NCBI RefSeq assembly: GCF_003402535.2
Contig: NZ_AP025171.1
Coordinates: 1,364,001 to 1,428,000 of the forward strand
DNA length: 64,000 nt
Source: Cupriavidus sp. P-10
Lineage (GTDB): Bacteria > Pseudomonadota > Gammaproteobacteria > Burkholderiales > Burkholderiaceae
Direction: 5' to 3'
The position numbers were made by a program, and so were the translations under genes. The stretch's first letter is position 1; each line of letters begins with the position of its first letter. Shown piece after piece: positions 1 through 8,223 of the stretch. The notes under the pieces were generated by a model. It did no database searches, was not told the origin of the DNA, and worked only from the letters and a program-made list of their open reading frames with translations.

Positions 1-1
1 A

Positions 2-295
2 AGACACGAGGGCGGCAGGCAGCTCGGCATCAGCCTCGGGCATCTGACCCGCGAGATCTTGAATCGCGTGGAGCTTCGACGTCTGCTGATCGCAGGGGGC
101 GATACATCGAGTCAAATCATGCAGGTGGTCGGCGCCGACGCCTTGATGGTCTGCGCTCGACTTGCCCCCGGGGCCCCTTTGTGTCGATTGATTTCCAAGT
201 CACCCTCGCTCGACGGCATGGAAGTGGCACTAAAAGGTGGTCAGATGGGCAATCTCAACTTTTTTGAGGAGGGTAGGCGCGGGATCGGGGGATAA
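2..295 (+). CDS. DUF1537 four-carbon acid-sugar kinase, C-terminal fragment
   Basis: The frame is open from the left edge and stops at TAA 293-295, so only the last 97 residues are present. The visible part is the C-terminal nucleotide-binding domain of the DUF1537 family: an AGGDTS loop near residue 32 of the fragment, a PGAPLCR segment, and an ALKGGQMGNLNFF tail that matches the usual K-x-G-x-x-G-x-x-x-F-F ending. Family members phosphorylate acid sugars such as threonate, erythronate or 3-oxoisoapionate. A TRAP transporter follows 200 bp downstream on the same strand, the usual setting for such kinases. The ApnO-like gene at 11407 makes an OiaK-type kinase (3-oxoisoapionate) plausible, but the substrate is inferred. 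The N-terminal substrate-binding domain lies outside the window. Confidence 0.85.
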   Translation, partial: RHEGGRQLGISLGHLTREILNRVELRRLLIAGGDTSSQIMQVVGADALMVCARLAPGAPLCRLISKSPSLDGMEVALKGGQMGNLNFFEEGRRGIGG

Positions 296-496
296 ATCCC
301 CACCAGGCATTTCCGGGACACAGTGAAGGACAACCACGGTGTCCCGGACGAACAGTTGAGAAAGGCCTTCGCAGCACGGCTGGGCAAGTCCTGACGGATC
401 GACATATTGCCCACAGCGTGACCGTACACGCGCTCGACGAAAGATCGGCGAATGCACCAGAGTCACGACAGAACAGATTCATAAAGGAGACAGACA

Positions 497-2383
497 ATGG
501 AAACGGTTCGTACGACGAAGCCGGACGCCGCACTCTCCAGCGGCATCGGCTGTCGGGGTTTACTAACGGCAGAGCGAGCGCTTGTACTCGCGGTTGAAAC
601 GGTGGCGGCCATCCTCGTGGCAGCCGAAGTACTGGTCCTGCTCGCAAGTGTTGTGTCGCGATACGCGCTGCACCAACCGCTGGTCTGGGCCGATGAGGTG
701 GCGTCGATCCTGTTTCTGTGGTTAGCGATGATCGGGTCAGCCGTCGCATTTCAGCGCGGCGAGCACATGCGCATGACCGCAATGGTTAGCCGGGCATCCC
801 CAAAGACCCGGAGTTTCCTTGAAGCATTCGCACTCACGACGTCGTTGCTGTTCATGGTGTTGATTTCACCATCGATCCTCCACTATGTTGAGGAGGAGGC
901 GTTTATCCGCACACCAGCACTTGACATCCAGAACACGTGGCGTGCCTCGGCCATTGCTGCCGGATTTTTCCTGATGGCAGTGTTCTGCTTTATCCGTTTG
1001 ATTCGCCACGGCGCAGCCAGGCAGACAATGCTTGCCGTTGCGGCCTCGGTGCTGGCAGCGGGGGGGATGTGGTTGCTGCAGCCGGCGTTCGGACAACTTG
1101 GCAATGTGAATTTGCTGATCTTTTTCGTCGGTGTTGTCGGCGCGTGTGTGTTCTCCGGCGTGCCGATCGCGTTTTCGTTTGCAGCCGCCACGCTGGGCTA
1201 CCTTAGCCTTACAACTCAGACTCCCACGGAAGTGATCGTCGGTCGAATTGATGAAGGTGTGAGCCATTTGATTCTTTTGGCCATCCCGCTGTTCGTCTTC
1301 CTCGGCCAGCTCATCGAAATGAACGGCATGGCTCGCGCAATGGTGGGCTTCCTTGCCAGCCTGTTGAGCCACGTTCGCGGAGGCCTTCATTATGTGTTGG
1401 TCGGTGCTATGTACCTGGTATCGGGCATTTCGGGATCGAAGGCGGCAGACATGGCAGCAATCGCCCCGGTGCTGTTGCCGGAAATGAAGCAACGCGGTGC
1501 AAAAGAGGGTGACCTCGTTGCGCTGCTCGCTGCCACCGGTGCACAGACCGAAACCATTCCCCCGAGTATTGTTCTGCTGACGATCGGCTCGGTGACCGGG
1601 GTCTCCATCGCGGCGCTGTTTACCGGCGGCATGATCCCGGCCCTAGTTCTCGGGGTGATGCTTTGCGGGGTCGTGTACTGGCGGAACCGTCACGAGGTGG
1701 TTGCGCCCCGCACGGCGGCGGGACCGGGGGCACGCCGTGCAAGCCTCAAGGCCTTTGGCGTGGCCGCCCCAGCGATCGCACTGCCATTCGTGATTCGTGC
1801 AGCGGTGGTGGAAGGCGTCGCGACCGCGACGGAGGTTTCGACCATTGGCATTGTGTATTCGGTTGTTGTCGGAATCTTGTTTTACCGTCAATTCGATTGG
1901 AAGCGTATTGGCCCGATGCTCATTGAGACAGCATCGCTTTCAGGCGCGATTTTGCTGATCATCGGTACTGCAACCGGCATGGCTTGGGCGCTGACTCAGT
2001 CCGGCTTTTCGACTGCGCTGGCGCAGGCGATGAGCGGCCTTCCCGGCGGCAGCGCGGTGTTTCTTGCCGTGTCAATCCTGGCCTTCATCATCCTGGGTAG
2101 TGTGCTGGAAGGAATTCCCGCAATCGTGCTCTTCGGGCCGCTCCTGTTCCCTGTAGCGCGCGCCGTTGGGATCAACGAAGTGCATTACTCCATGGTGGTC
2201 GTGCTCGCAATGGGCATTGGCCTGTTCGCGCCGCCGTTCGGTGTGGGGTACTACGCTGCCTGTGCGATTGCCAAGGTGAATCCTGACAAGGGTATGCGGC
2301 CGATCATTGGGTACATCATTGCAATGGTAGTGGGTCTCATCTTGGTCGCCGTGTTCCCGTGGTTGTCCATCGGATTGCTGTAA
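497..2383 (+). CDS. TRAP transporter fused DctQ-DctM permease
   Basis: A 628-residue integral membrane protein that fuses the small and large subunits of a TRAP transporter. Residues about 30-185 form the four-helix DctQ part, with the family motif LVWADEVASILFLWLAMIGSAVAF. From about 195 to the end is the 12-helix DctM part, with the conserved GSKAADMAAIAPVLLP and ATGAQTETIPPSIV segments. It would drive sodium- or proton-coupled uptake of an organic acid delivered by the receptor encoded next. AGGAG at 485-489 sits 7 bases before the ATG and supports this start. The preceding acid-sugar kinase gene suggests a sugar-acid substrate. Fused QM permeases are a known variant, and length and motifs look complete. 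Confidence 0.93.
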   Translation: METVRTTKPDAALSSGIGCRGLLTAERALVLAVETVAAILVAAEVLVLLASVVSRYALHQPLVWADEVASILFLWLAMIGSAVAFQRGEHMRMTAMVSRASPKTRSFLEAFALTTSLLFMVLISPSILHYVEEEAFIRTPALDIQNTWRASAIAAGFFLMAVFCFIRLIRHGAARQTMLAVAASVLAAGGMWLLQPAFGQLGNVNLLIFFVGVVGACVFSGVPIAFSFAAATLGYLSLTTQTPTEVIVGRIDEGVSHLILLAIPLFVFLGQLIEMNGMARAMVGFLASLLSHVRGGLHYVLVGAMYLVSGISGSKAADMAAIAPVLLPEMKQRGAKEGDLVALLAATGAQTETIPPSIVLLTIGSVTGVSIAALFTGGMIPALVLGVMLCGVVYWRNRHEVVAPRTAAGPGARRASLKAFGVAAPAIALPFVIRAAVVEGVATATEVSTIGIVYSVVVGILFYRQFDWKRIGPMLIETASLSGAILLIIGTATGMAWALTQSGFSTALAQAMSGLPGGSAVFLAVSILAFIILGSVLEGIPAIVLFGPLLFPVARAVGINEVHYSMVVVLAMGIGLFAPPFGVGYYAACAIAKVNPDKGMRPIIGYIIAMVVGLILVAVFPWLSIGLL

Positions 2384-2416
2384 TCAAGTGAATAGAAACA
2401 GTCAATGGAGGCAAAA

Positions 2417-3430
2417 GTGAAAATTAGCCGTCGAAATTTTGCGATCGGGTTGGGCGCCGCTGCGGCATCTGTTGCGCTGCCACGGCTTGCGAGTGCCGCA
2501 CCGCAATACACGTTTAAGTTTGGCTTCAACTTGGCAGAGAGCCATCCGATTACTGCGCGTGCCAAGGAAGCTGCCGAGAAGATTCTCAAGGAGTCAGGGG
2601 GGCGGCTCGAGGTGAGGGTGTTCCCTAACAATCAGTTGGGCGGCGACACCGATATGCTGGCGCAGCTCCGCACCGGCGGCCTCGAACTGTTCCTGAACTC
2701 CGGGATCAATGTGCTGTCAACTCTGATCCCGTCTGCATCGGTGTATGGGCTGGGCTTCCTGTTCCCCGACTATCCTGCCGTATGGCGTGCGATGGATGGT
2801 GACCTGGGCAAGTATGTGCGAGGCCAGATCTCGAAGGCCGGGATCATACCCTTCGACAAGATGTGGGATAACGGATTTCGCAACGTAACCACGAGTACCA
2901 AACCGATCAAGACTCCGGACGACCTGAAGAACCTCAAGATTCGGGTGCCGGTGGGCGCGTTGTGGACCTCGATGTTCAAGGCATTTGGTGCGGCGCCTGC
3001 CAGCATCAACTTCAACGAGGTCTATTCTGCACTGCAGACCAAGCTCGTGGACGGTCAAGAAAATTCGATGGCCAACATCTACACGGCCAAACTCTACGAG
3101 GTGCAGAAGTACTGCTCGATGACCGGCCATATGTGGGACGGATTCTTCTGCGTGGCGAATCGCAAGGCCTGGGAACGGCTCCCCCAGGACCTCAAGACTA
3201 TTCTCGCCAACAACCTTAACGCAGCCGCGCTGGGTGAGCGCGAAGACATGCTCAAGCTGACATCGACCTTCCAGGAACAGATTGCGGCCAAGGGCGTGGT
3301 GTTCAACAAAGTGGATACGGCACCCTTCCAGGATGCGCTGAAGAAGGCTGGCTTCTACAAGGAGTGGCGCGCCAAGTACGGCGAGGAATTGTGGGCACTG
3401 GTGGAAGCCACTGCCGGCAAGCTGACTTGA
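2417..3430 (+). CDS. TRAP transporter solute receptor, DctP family
   Basis: Periplasmic receptor of 337 residues, partner of the preceding permease. I chose GTG 2417 because GGAGG at 2407-2411 is well spaced for it; ATG 2405 lies on that ribosome site and would add only four residues. The N-terminus begins with a twin-arginine-like motif (SRRNF) followed by a hydrophobic stretch and ASA, suggesting Tat export, as in several DctP proteins. The body has the DctP pattern: LAESHPITARAKEAAEKI, FPNNQLGGDTDMLAQLRTG, and WDNGFRNVTTSTKPI with the Arg that binds the ligand carboxylate. The ligand is therefore an organic acid, probably an aldonate-type sugar acid given the neighbours. Confidence 0.92.
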   Translation: MKISRRNFAIGLGAAAASVALPRLASAAPQYTFKFGFNLAESHPITARAKEAAEKILKESGGRLEVRVFPNNQLGGDTDMLAQLRTGGLELFLNSGINVLSTLIPSASVYGLGFLFPDYPAVWRAMDGDLGKYVRGQISKAGIIPFDKMWDNGFRNVTTSTKPIKTPDDLKNLKIRVPVGALWTSMFKAFGAAPASINFNEVYSALQTKLVDGQENSMANIYTAKLYEVQKYCSMTGHMWDGFFCVANRKAWERLPQDLKTILANNLNAAALGEREDMLKLTSTFQEQIAAKGVVFNKVDTAPFQDALKKAGFYKEWRAKYGEELWALVEATAGKLT

Positions 3431-3575
3431 TGCAGGCGCGTAACACGCTTCATTAGACGTTTTCTTAATTCTCCATGGTTGGATTTTGGCCGGACCCATC
3501 TTCGATGGTTCCGGTCATGTTTTTTTAGGGACGGCGCGTTGCCTGACAGCATGCCGTCCAGCAGGCTGGGATCAA

Positions 3576-4148
3576 ATGGACGCGAACCTATTGAATGATG
3601 AGATTGAACTGGCATGTGAGGCGCTGCGAGAAGGGCGGGTCATCGCCTATCCGACAGAGTCGGTCTTTGGCCTGGGGTGCAATCCTCTGGCCTTAGCTCC
3701 AGTGCTCGACGTTTTCGCACTGAAGAATCGCAACCCTGAACAAGGCTTTCTGCTGATTGCTTCCACCTTTGATCAGGTGGCCCCATATATTGACTTCAAC
3801 AAGATTGCACCTAGTCGAGTCGAATCCATCTGCGCGCAGTGGCCGGGCCCCACTACCTGGATCTTTCCAGCATCCTCCAACGTGCCAGCCTGGCTGGTGG
3901 GGCGGCATGCGGGCATTGGACTGCGCGTGACGGCTCATCCCGTTGCGGCGGAGATTTGCCGTGTGTTCGGAAGGCCTATCGTATCCACGAGCGCCAATCC
4001 GCACGGGGCGGCTCCTGCGACCTCTGTCAAAGGAGTTCGCGAGTATTTCGGCGATCGGTTGGGAGCGATCGTGAATGGGGAATTGGGCGGCTTCGCGCGA
4101 CCCACTCCGATCTTGGACGCGCTTACCGGCAAGGTTGTCCGCAACTGA
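3576..4148 (+). CDS. TsaC/YrdC-family L-threonylcarbamoyl-AMP synthase-like protein
   Basis: A Sua5/YciO/YrdC domain protein of 190 residues, the same length as E. coli TsaC, which makes threonylcarbamoyl-AMP for the t6A37 modification of tRNA. The signature YPTESVFGLGCNP lies near residue 26, followed by the ALKNRNPEQGFLLIA (K-R-x-x-x-K-G) region, the WPGPTTWIFP loop and the SANPHGAAPATS region typical of TsaC. The open frame extends upstream to 3486, but that stretch is not family-like, so ATG 3576 is chosen. It is unusual to find it between a transporter receptor gene and a catabolic regulator. It may be a second copy of a housekeeping gene or a carbamoyl-adenylate enzyme with another role. 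Confidence 0.85.
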   Translation: MDANLLNDEIELACEALREGRVIAYPTESVFGLGCNPLALAPVLDVFALKNRNPEQGFLLIASTFDQVAPYIDFNKIAPSRVESICAQWPGPTTWIFPASSNVPAWLVGRHAGIGLRVTAHPVAAEICRVFGRPIVSTSANPHGAAPATSVKGVREYFGDRLGAIVNGELGGFARPTPILDALTGKVVRN

Positions 4149-4203
4149 CTGGTGCGAGGTCCTTGAGGCGGGTGCCACGATAGCTACAGGACTGGAACTG
4201 CTA

Positions 4204-4232
4204 TCATGTCATCTACTGGTGTAATGACATGA
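4204..4232. promoter_or_regulatory. Palindromic operator in front of the FCD-GntR gene
   Basis: A perfect 9 bp inverted repeat, TCATGTCAT at 4204-4212 and ATGACATGA at 4224-4232, separated by 11 bases, ends 15 bases before the regulator ATG. Its centre and right half contain TGGTGTAATG, which is also the start of the 27 bp operators at 11296 and 35513. Position and symmetry suggest autoregulation by the FCD protein. This is inference. Confidence 0.6.
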
Positions 4233-4247
4233 AGTGGGGCCTTTGCA

Positions 4248-4976
4248 ATGGTTAGTCCTGAACCGATCCAGCGTCGCAGACTCTACGAAGACGTTCTAGA
4301 GCGACTAAGTGAGCGGATCCGCAGTGGCGAGATCGCGCCCGGTGAACAATTGCCCGCTGAGCGGGATCTGATGGAGCACTATGGGGTCGGACGGCCGGCA
4401 ATACGGGAAGCACTTCAGTCACTTGAACGGGCCGGGATCATTGAGATTGTGCACGGAGAACGTGCACGAGTAGTCATTCCAACTGCTGATCATCTCATGA
4501 AGCAGATAGGCGCCGGCGCACAGCACTTACTTCGCTCCAGTCCCCATTCACTCGAACATCTTAAGGGTGCCCGGCTCTTTCTCGAGGCCGGGATGGCGCG
4601 CCTTGCCGCGGCGAATGCGACGGACTCCGACATCGAGCTACTGAGGAAAAGACTCGAAGAGCAGCGAGCCGCAAAGGATGATCCAGAAGAATTTCTTACC
4701 CGCGACATGGCCTTCCATCGTGAACTGGCGCGGACGACCGGAAACCCTATCTTTCCCGCTATCGTGGAAGCGCTTTTTCAATGGGCGCGCGAATACTATC
4801 GCGGAATCGTTCGCGCCCCCGGGGCAGAAGAGCTGACCCTGGAAGAACACCAGAAGGTCGTAGATGCAGTCGCCAAGCGAGACGGAGAAGCTGCAGCTAA
4901 GGCCATGGAAAACCATTTGACGCGTGCGAACGCGCTATACAAGAGTATTGAAGGTAGTGGCGTCATGGTCAGCTAA
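4248..4976 (+). CDS. FCD-family GntR transcriptional regulator, NanR-like
   Basis: DNA-binding regulator of 242 residues. Residues about 10-75 form the winged helix of GntR proteins, including SGEIAPGEQLPAERDLMEHYGVGRPAIREALQ. Residues about 95-230 form the all-helical FCD ligand domain, with a metal site predicted from the D-x-x-x-H pair in TRDMAFHREL and later His residues in EEHQKV and ENHL. The short NGERARV-like segment (HGERARVVIP) resembles E. coli NanR. Such proteins usually repress catabolic operons and release DNA on binding an acid sugar or its breakdown product. The palindrome directly upstream and the related operators before apnO and the BKACE gene suggest that it controls those units. 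The effector is not known. Confidence 0.9.
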   Translation: MVSPEPIQRRRLYEDVLERLSERIRSGEIAPGEQLPAERDLMEHYGVGRPAIREALQSLERAGIIEIVHGERARVVIPTADHLMKQIGAGAQHLLRSSPHSLEHLKGARLFLEAGMARLAAANATDSDIELLRKRLEEQRAAKDDPEEFLTRDMAFHRELARTTGNPIFPAIVEALFQWAREYYRGIVRAPGAEELTLEEHQKVVDAVAKRDGEAAAKAMENHLTRANALYKSIEGSGVMVS

Positions 4977-5000
4977 CTAACGCTGCATCTTCAGTAAGGG

Positions 5001-5015
5001 AAGGCGCCTTTCGGG
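5001..5015 (+). terminator. Left part of an interrupted intrinsic terminator of the gntR gene
   Basis: AAGGCGCC TTTCGGG lies 25 bases after the regulator stop codon. Joined to its continuation at 11202-11222 by collapsing the duplicated CCTTTCGGG, it forms a perfect stem AAGGCGCC/GGCGCCTT with loop TTTCGG and a run of T. The 6.2 kb element sits between the two parts. Confidence 0.7.
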
Positions 5016-5042
5016 CGAGCCGTTTCATTAATCTGTTGAAAT
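5014..5042. repeat. Left terminal inverted repeat of the 6.2 kb element
   Basis: The 29 bases 5014-5042 are a perfect inverted copy of 11175-11203 (core GAGCCGTTTCATTAATCTG). The flanking direct repeat CCTTTCGGG overlaps the outer end because of a local palindrome. The true end could therefore be 5014 (5 bp target duplication), 5015 (7 bp) or 5016 (9 bp). Confidence 0.8.
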
Positions 5043-5096
5043 TTGGGGCGCTTTGACTAATCTAGCAGCAACATCCCCGTTCTTTCTGACAGATAC

Positions 5097-6938
5097 TTGA
5101 TCAAAAAATCTTCCCCAGCGCTTGACGCCACGCGGGAACCCGAATCCGATGTTGACGCGGCCATTGTGGCCCAAGGCGCCTTGACGGAGGCGGCTTCCGC
5201 ACCCCGCATCCCCGCCGAGGCCGGCGGCATCCAGATCAACTTCTGCAAGACCCCGACATGCGTCAACTTCGGCGTCGCCGAGGATGCAGATGTCGCCAAG
5301 TTCTCCAAGAGTCCCGCGAGCCGCTATCGGCTCGCGGGCGCGGGCAAGCATTACCCGCACCTGGTCTGCAAGGCATGCTCCATTTCGTTTCCGGTCAAGA
5401 GCAATCTTGGCATTCTCGAAGAACTCGGGCGAATGCAGGCAGAACATGTCCGCGAGCGCGCCGCCCCTAGCTGCCCCATCACGTCCTGCGCCAATCATGG
5501 GCTTGGCGTATCCCTGGGCAAAGCCTACTACTCGGCATTTGGCACCTCCGCGATTGGCTCCCCGCGTTGGAAGTGCAAGGCCTGCGGCAAGACGTTCTCG
5601 ACGCCCAAGTCCACGACCCACCGCCAACGGGACAGCCACAAGAACAAACTCATCTTCAAGCTGCTGGTCAACAAGGTGCCGTTGCGACGCATTTGCGAAG
5701 TGGCTGAGATCGGGCCCAATGCCCTCTATGGGAAGATAGACTTCCTGCATAACCAGTGCCTGAAGTTCCTGGCGGATCGGGAGGCCAAACTGCCCACCTT
5801 AGCGGTCCGCCGCCTGTATCTTGGCGTGGATCGGCAGGACTACGTGGTGAATTGGGCACGGCGCGATGATCGCCGCAATACCGTCATCTCGGCGGTGTCG
5901 AGCGTGGATAACGAGACGGCATATTGCTTCGGTCTGCATCTCAATTTCGACCCGTCATTGGTGTTAGACGAAATCGAGCAGGACGCCCTAGCGGCCGGGG
6001 ACTTCCAAGTACCGCCACCATACCGTAAGCACGCACGAGAATGGCTAAGCCACGATTACATCAACTCCGTGCGGAAGCCCACCAAGTCGTCCCCGGCGGC
6101 CTCGCTCAAGGACAAGGTCGCTCGGACCTACGCCAAGGCCCTGGATCGGGACGATATTGAGGCGGGGGATGGACCGGTCGACACTGAGAAGCTGCCTGAT
6201 CAGGGCATGCAGATTCACTCGGAGTACACACTATATGGTCACTTCCTGTATCTCAAGGGGCTGACCGCCAGCGTCGAGAAGCTGTGGTTCTTCCTCGACC
6301 AGGATTCGGGCGTGCGGGCCGCCTGCCTGGCCGCCTTCGCCAGCGACATCAAAGTCAAGCGTCGTGTGGACGCGTTCTATGTCAGCATTGCCAAGGAGAT
6401 GACGGTCGACCAGAAGCGGCGGCTGAAGAACGAGGCCAAGGAGGCGTTGGCCGAGTTCATGGAAGCCAACTCCGCCTTGACGCAAAGCGAGGCCGTACTG
6501 GCCATGATCAAGCAGCGGTTGGCCGCGATGACCTCCATCGGCAAATGGAACGACCGCTGGCTGATGCACCCGTTCCCTGATATGAGTGAACCCGAAAAGG
6601 CGATCGCGTACCTGACCGACTTGGGCGACTATGACCTAGACCATCAGGCGTGGCTCTACAACAAGGCGAGCCTGCGCGGGGTCGACAACCTCTTCATGCA
6701 GATCCGCCGACGCCTGACCCTGCTGGAGCGAGGCATCCACTCGCAAGGCAACGCGGGCCGCGTCTGGAACGGCTATGCTCCGTACAACCCCAAGCAGATC
6801 GGCAAGATACTCGGCATCTTCCGCGCCTTCCATAATTACATCCACGTGGGTGCTGACAAAAGCACACCGGCGATGCGACTCGGCCTCGCGCGCGGCCCTA
6901 TCCAGTATGAAGACATCATCTATTTCCAACCGAAGTGA
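5097..6938 (+). CDS. Zinc-ribbon DDE transposase-like protein
   Basis: 613 residues from a TTG start. No ATG is near and an in-frame stop lies at 5058, so the start is uncertain. Two Cys4 zinc ribbons are visible: C50/C55 with C91/C94, and C126/C131 with C160/C163. A helical segment at about 185-225 (RRICEVAEIGPNALYGKI) looks like a helix-turn-helix. A catalytic triad can be proposed as D245 (YLGVDRQD), D401 (FFLDQDSG) and E544 (LLERG). These are followed by FRAFHNYIHVGADKSTPAMRLGLA at 575-598, which matches the C-terminal N-Y...T-P-A-x-x-L-G-L ending of many DDE transposases. It lies just inside the left inverted repeat. The two ribbons and the long insertion between D and D are unusual. Function is inferred from these motifs, and I cannot name the IS family. 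Confidence 0.65.
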   Translation: MIKKSSPALDATREPESDVDAAIVAQGALTEAASAPRIPAEAGGIQINFCKTPTCVNFGVAEDADVAKFSKSPASRYRLAGAGKHYPHLVCKACSISFPVKSNLGILEELGRMQAEHVRERAAPSCPITSCANHGLGVSLGKAYYSAFGTSAIGSPRWKCKACGKTFSTPKSTTHRQRDSHKNKLIFKLLVNKVPLRRICEVAEIGPNALYGKIDFLHNQCLKFLADREAKLPTLAVRRLYLGVDRQDYVVNWARRDDRRNTVISAVSSVDNETAYCFGLHLNFDPSLVLDEIEQDALAAGDFQVPPPYRKHAREWLSHDYINSVRKPTKSSPAASLKDKVARTYAKALDRDDIEAGDGPVDTEKLPDQGMQIHSEYTLYGHFLYLKGLTASVEKLWFFLDQDSGVRAACLAAFASDIKVKRRVDAFYVSIAKEMTVDQKRRLKNEAKEALAEFMEANSALTQSEAVLAMIKQRLAAMTSIGKWNDRWLMHPFPDMSEPEKAIAYLTDLGDYDLDHQAWLYNKASLRGVDNLFMQIRRRLTLLERGIHSQGNAGRVWNGYAPYNPKQIGKILGIFRAFHNYIHVGADKSTPAMRLGLARGPIQYEDIIYFQPK

Positions 6939-7119
6939 CCCGCGTGAATTGCACTGATCCCTTGGGGTCGCAGTCGTCGCGAGTGGGCACCATAGGTTCG
7001 ATCGACGCCCGTCTTTCAAATCGGTCGCACGCTTTGTCGGTAGGTCGTCTGGTATTTGTCTCAGTTCGACCCGAAGCGGTCAGTTGCAACTCTCAAAAGC
7101 GGACGTTCGCAAGCCGGTG

Positions 7120-7712
7120 CTACCAGACTCTTGATTCGTAGCTGGTAGGAGGCCGGCCGTGAATCCTTTCGAAGGCAAGCAAGATGTCAGCTTTTGAAAA
7201 CGGGATGCCCTGGGCCAATAATTCTATGTAAGGAATAAGCCAATCCGCCCCGGTAATCTCGAAGTGCTCCTTCCATTTTTCCTCTAGCGCTTCGGCGGCA
7301 GACACCACACATCCGGCGGCGCCATGACCAACGCCCTCGCTGAATGCTATTGGATGCGGGACACTAACTCAAAGCACACAGCGATGTCGTAAGGCCAAGG
7401 GAAATTACCTGCGTTAGCTAGCGGCTTGGTTCCGTGCGCGAGATCAAAATAAAGCGCCATAGTCCTCCTTATCTCAGCCTTCGACGAATCTACCGCGCCT
7501 CTCCAGCGCAAATCCAACGACCCTTCCTGGCCGGCTAGTGCCTGACGTATCGCCCGAGAGCGGCCACTGATAGCGGCATGCATGCGACGATCTTGCCGAA
7601 AAGGCGCGGCCCTGTCGCTAACGGGTATCAGCGATGTAGCCGCGTTTTTCGACGAAACTGCACTCTTGCTGATCAAGCGGCTGAAATTCCGGCAAGGCCT
7701 GCGGTGACGCAA
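7120..7712 (-). pseudogene. Frameshifted remnant of an unrecognised gene
   Basis: Two minus-strand frames overlap near 7365. The upstream one (7712 to 7347) ends in PWPYDIAVCFELVSRIQ. The downstream one is open from about 7370 to a stop at 7120 and reads VPHPIAFSEGVGHGAAG, then ALEEKWKEHFEITGADWLIPYIELLAQG and FERIHGRPPTSYESRVW. A single shift in the ELVS/VSVP overlap joins them. The downstream part has ordinary protein composition, and its downstream end has no start of its own other than a GTG at 7308. I do not recognise the family. It lies inside the transposon between the transposase gene and hipA and is probably decayed cargo. Confidence 0.4.
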
Positions 7713-8223
7713 AGTGTCAGATTTAATACGGACTGAGCCGAAGTGACGCTTTTATTGAGCTAGGAGTGGAAGCAACACTGTCACTTAAACCATTATAATT
7801 CAACTATGTTTTAGCAGATGATGATGGCACAGGCAGTGCCCCCTCGATAATCTTCAAGGCGTGCTCAAGCGCTTTGCGCGGCGGGCATTTTGGGCACTCA
7901 TCCAAGGTCGTCGCCATGCTCTGCAATGCGATCTCGCGACACTGTGCTTGCATTTGAACGATGTCAACATTGTGGCAATGACTGAGAGAGGCGAGGCGCT
8001 CCAGCTCAAGCTGATCCAGCCATTTTTCCGTACCCCTCGGGTCGGTCTTTTGCATCGCTAGCGCGGGCACCTCTTGCGGAAACCATACCTGGGTGGTGAG
8101 TACGTCGTACACGGGGGAGAGCCGCGGGCGCATGACATCGTCATAGACCAAACCAAAGTTTTTTAGATGTGCATCGCCGTTGCGTAGTGCGTCGTTCATC
8201 ATGACCAGTTTCAGCATGGCCAC

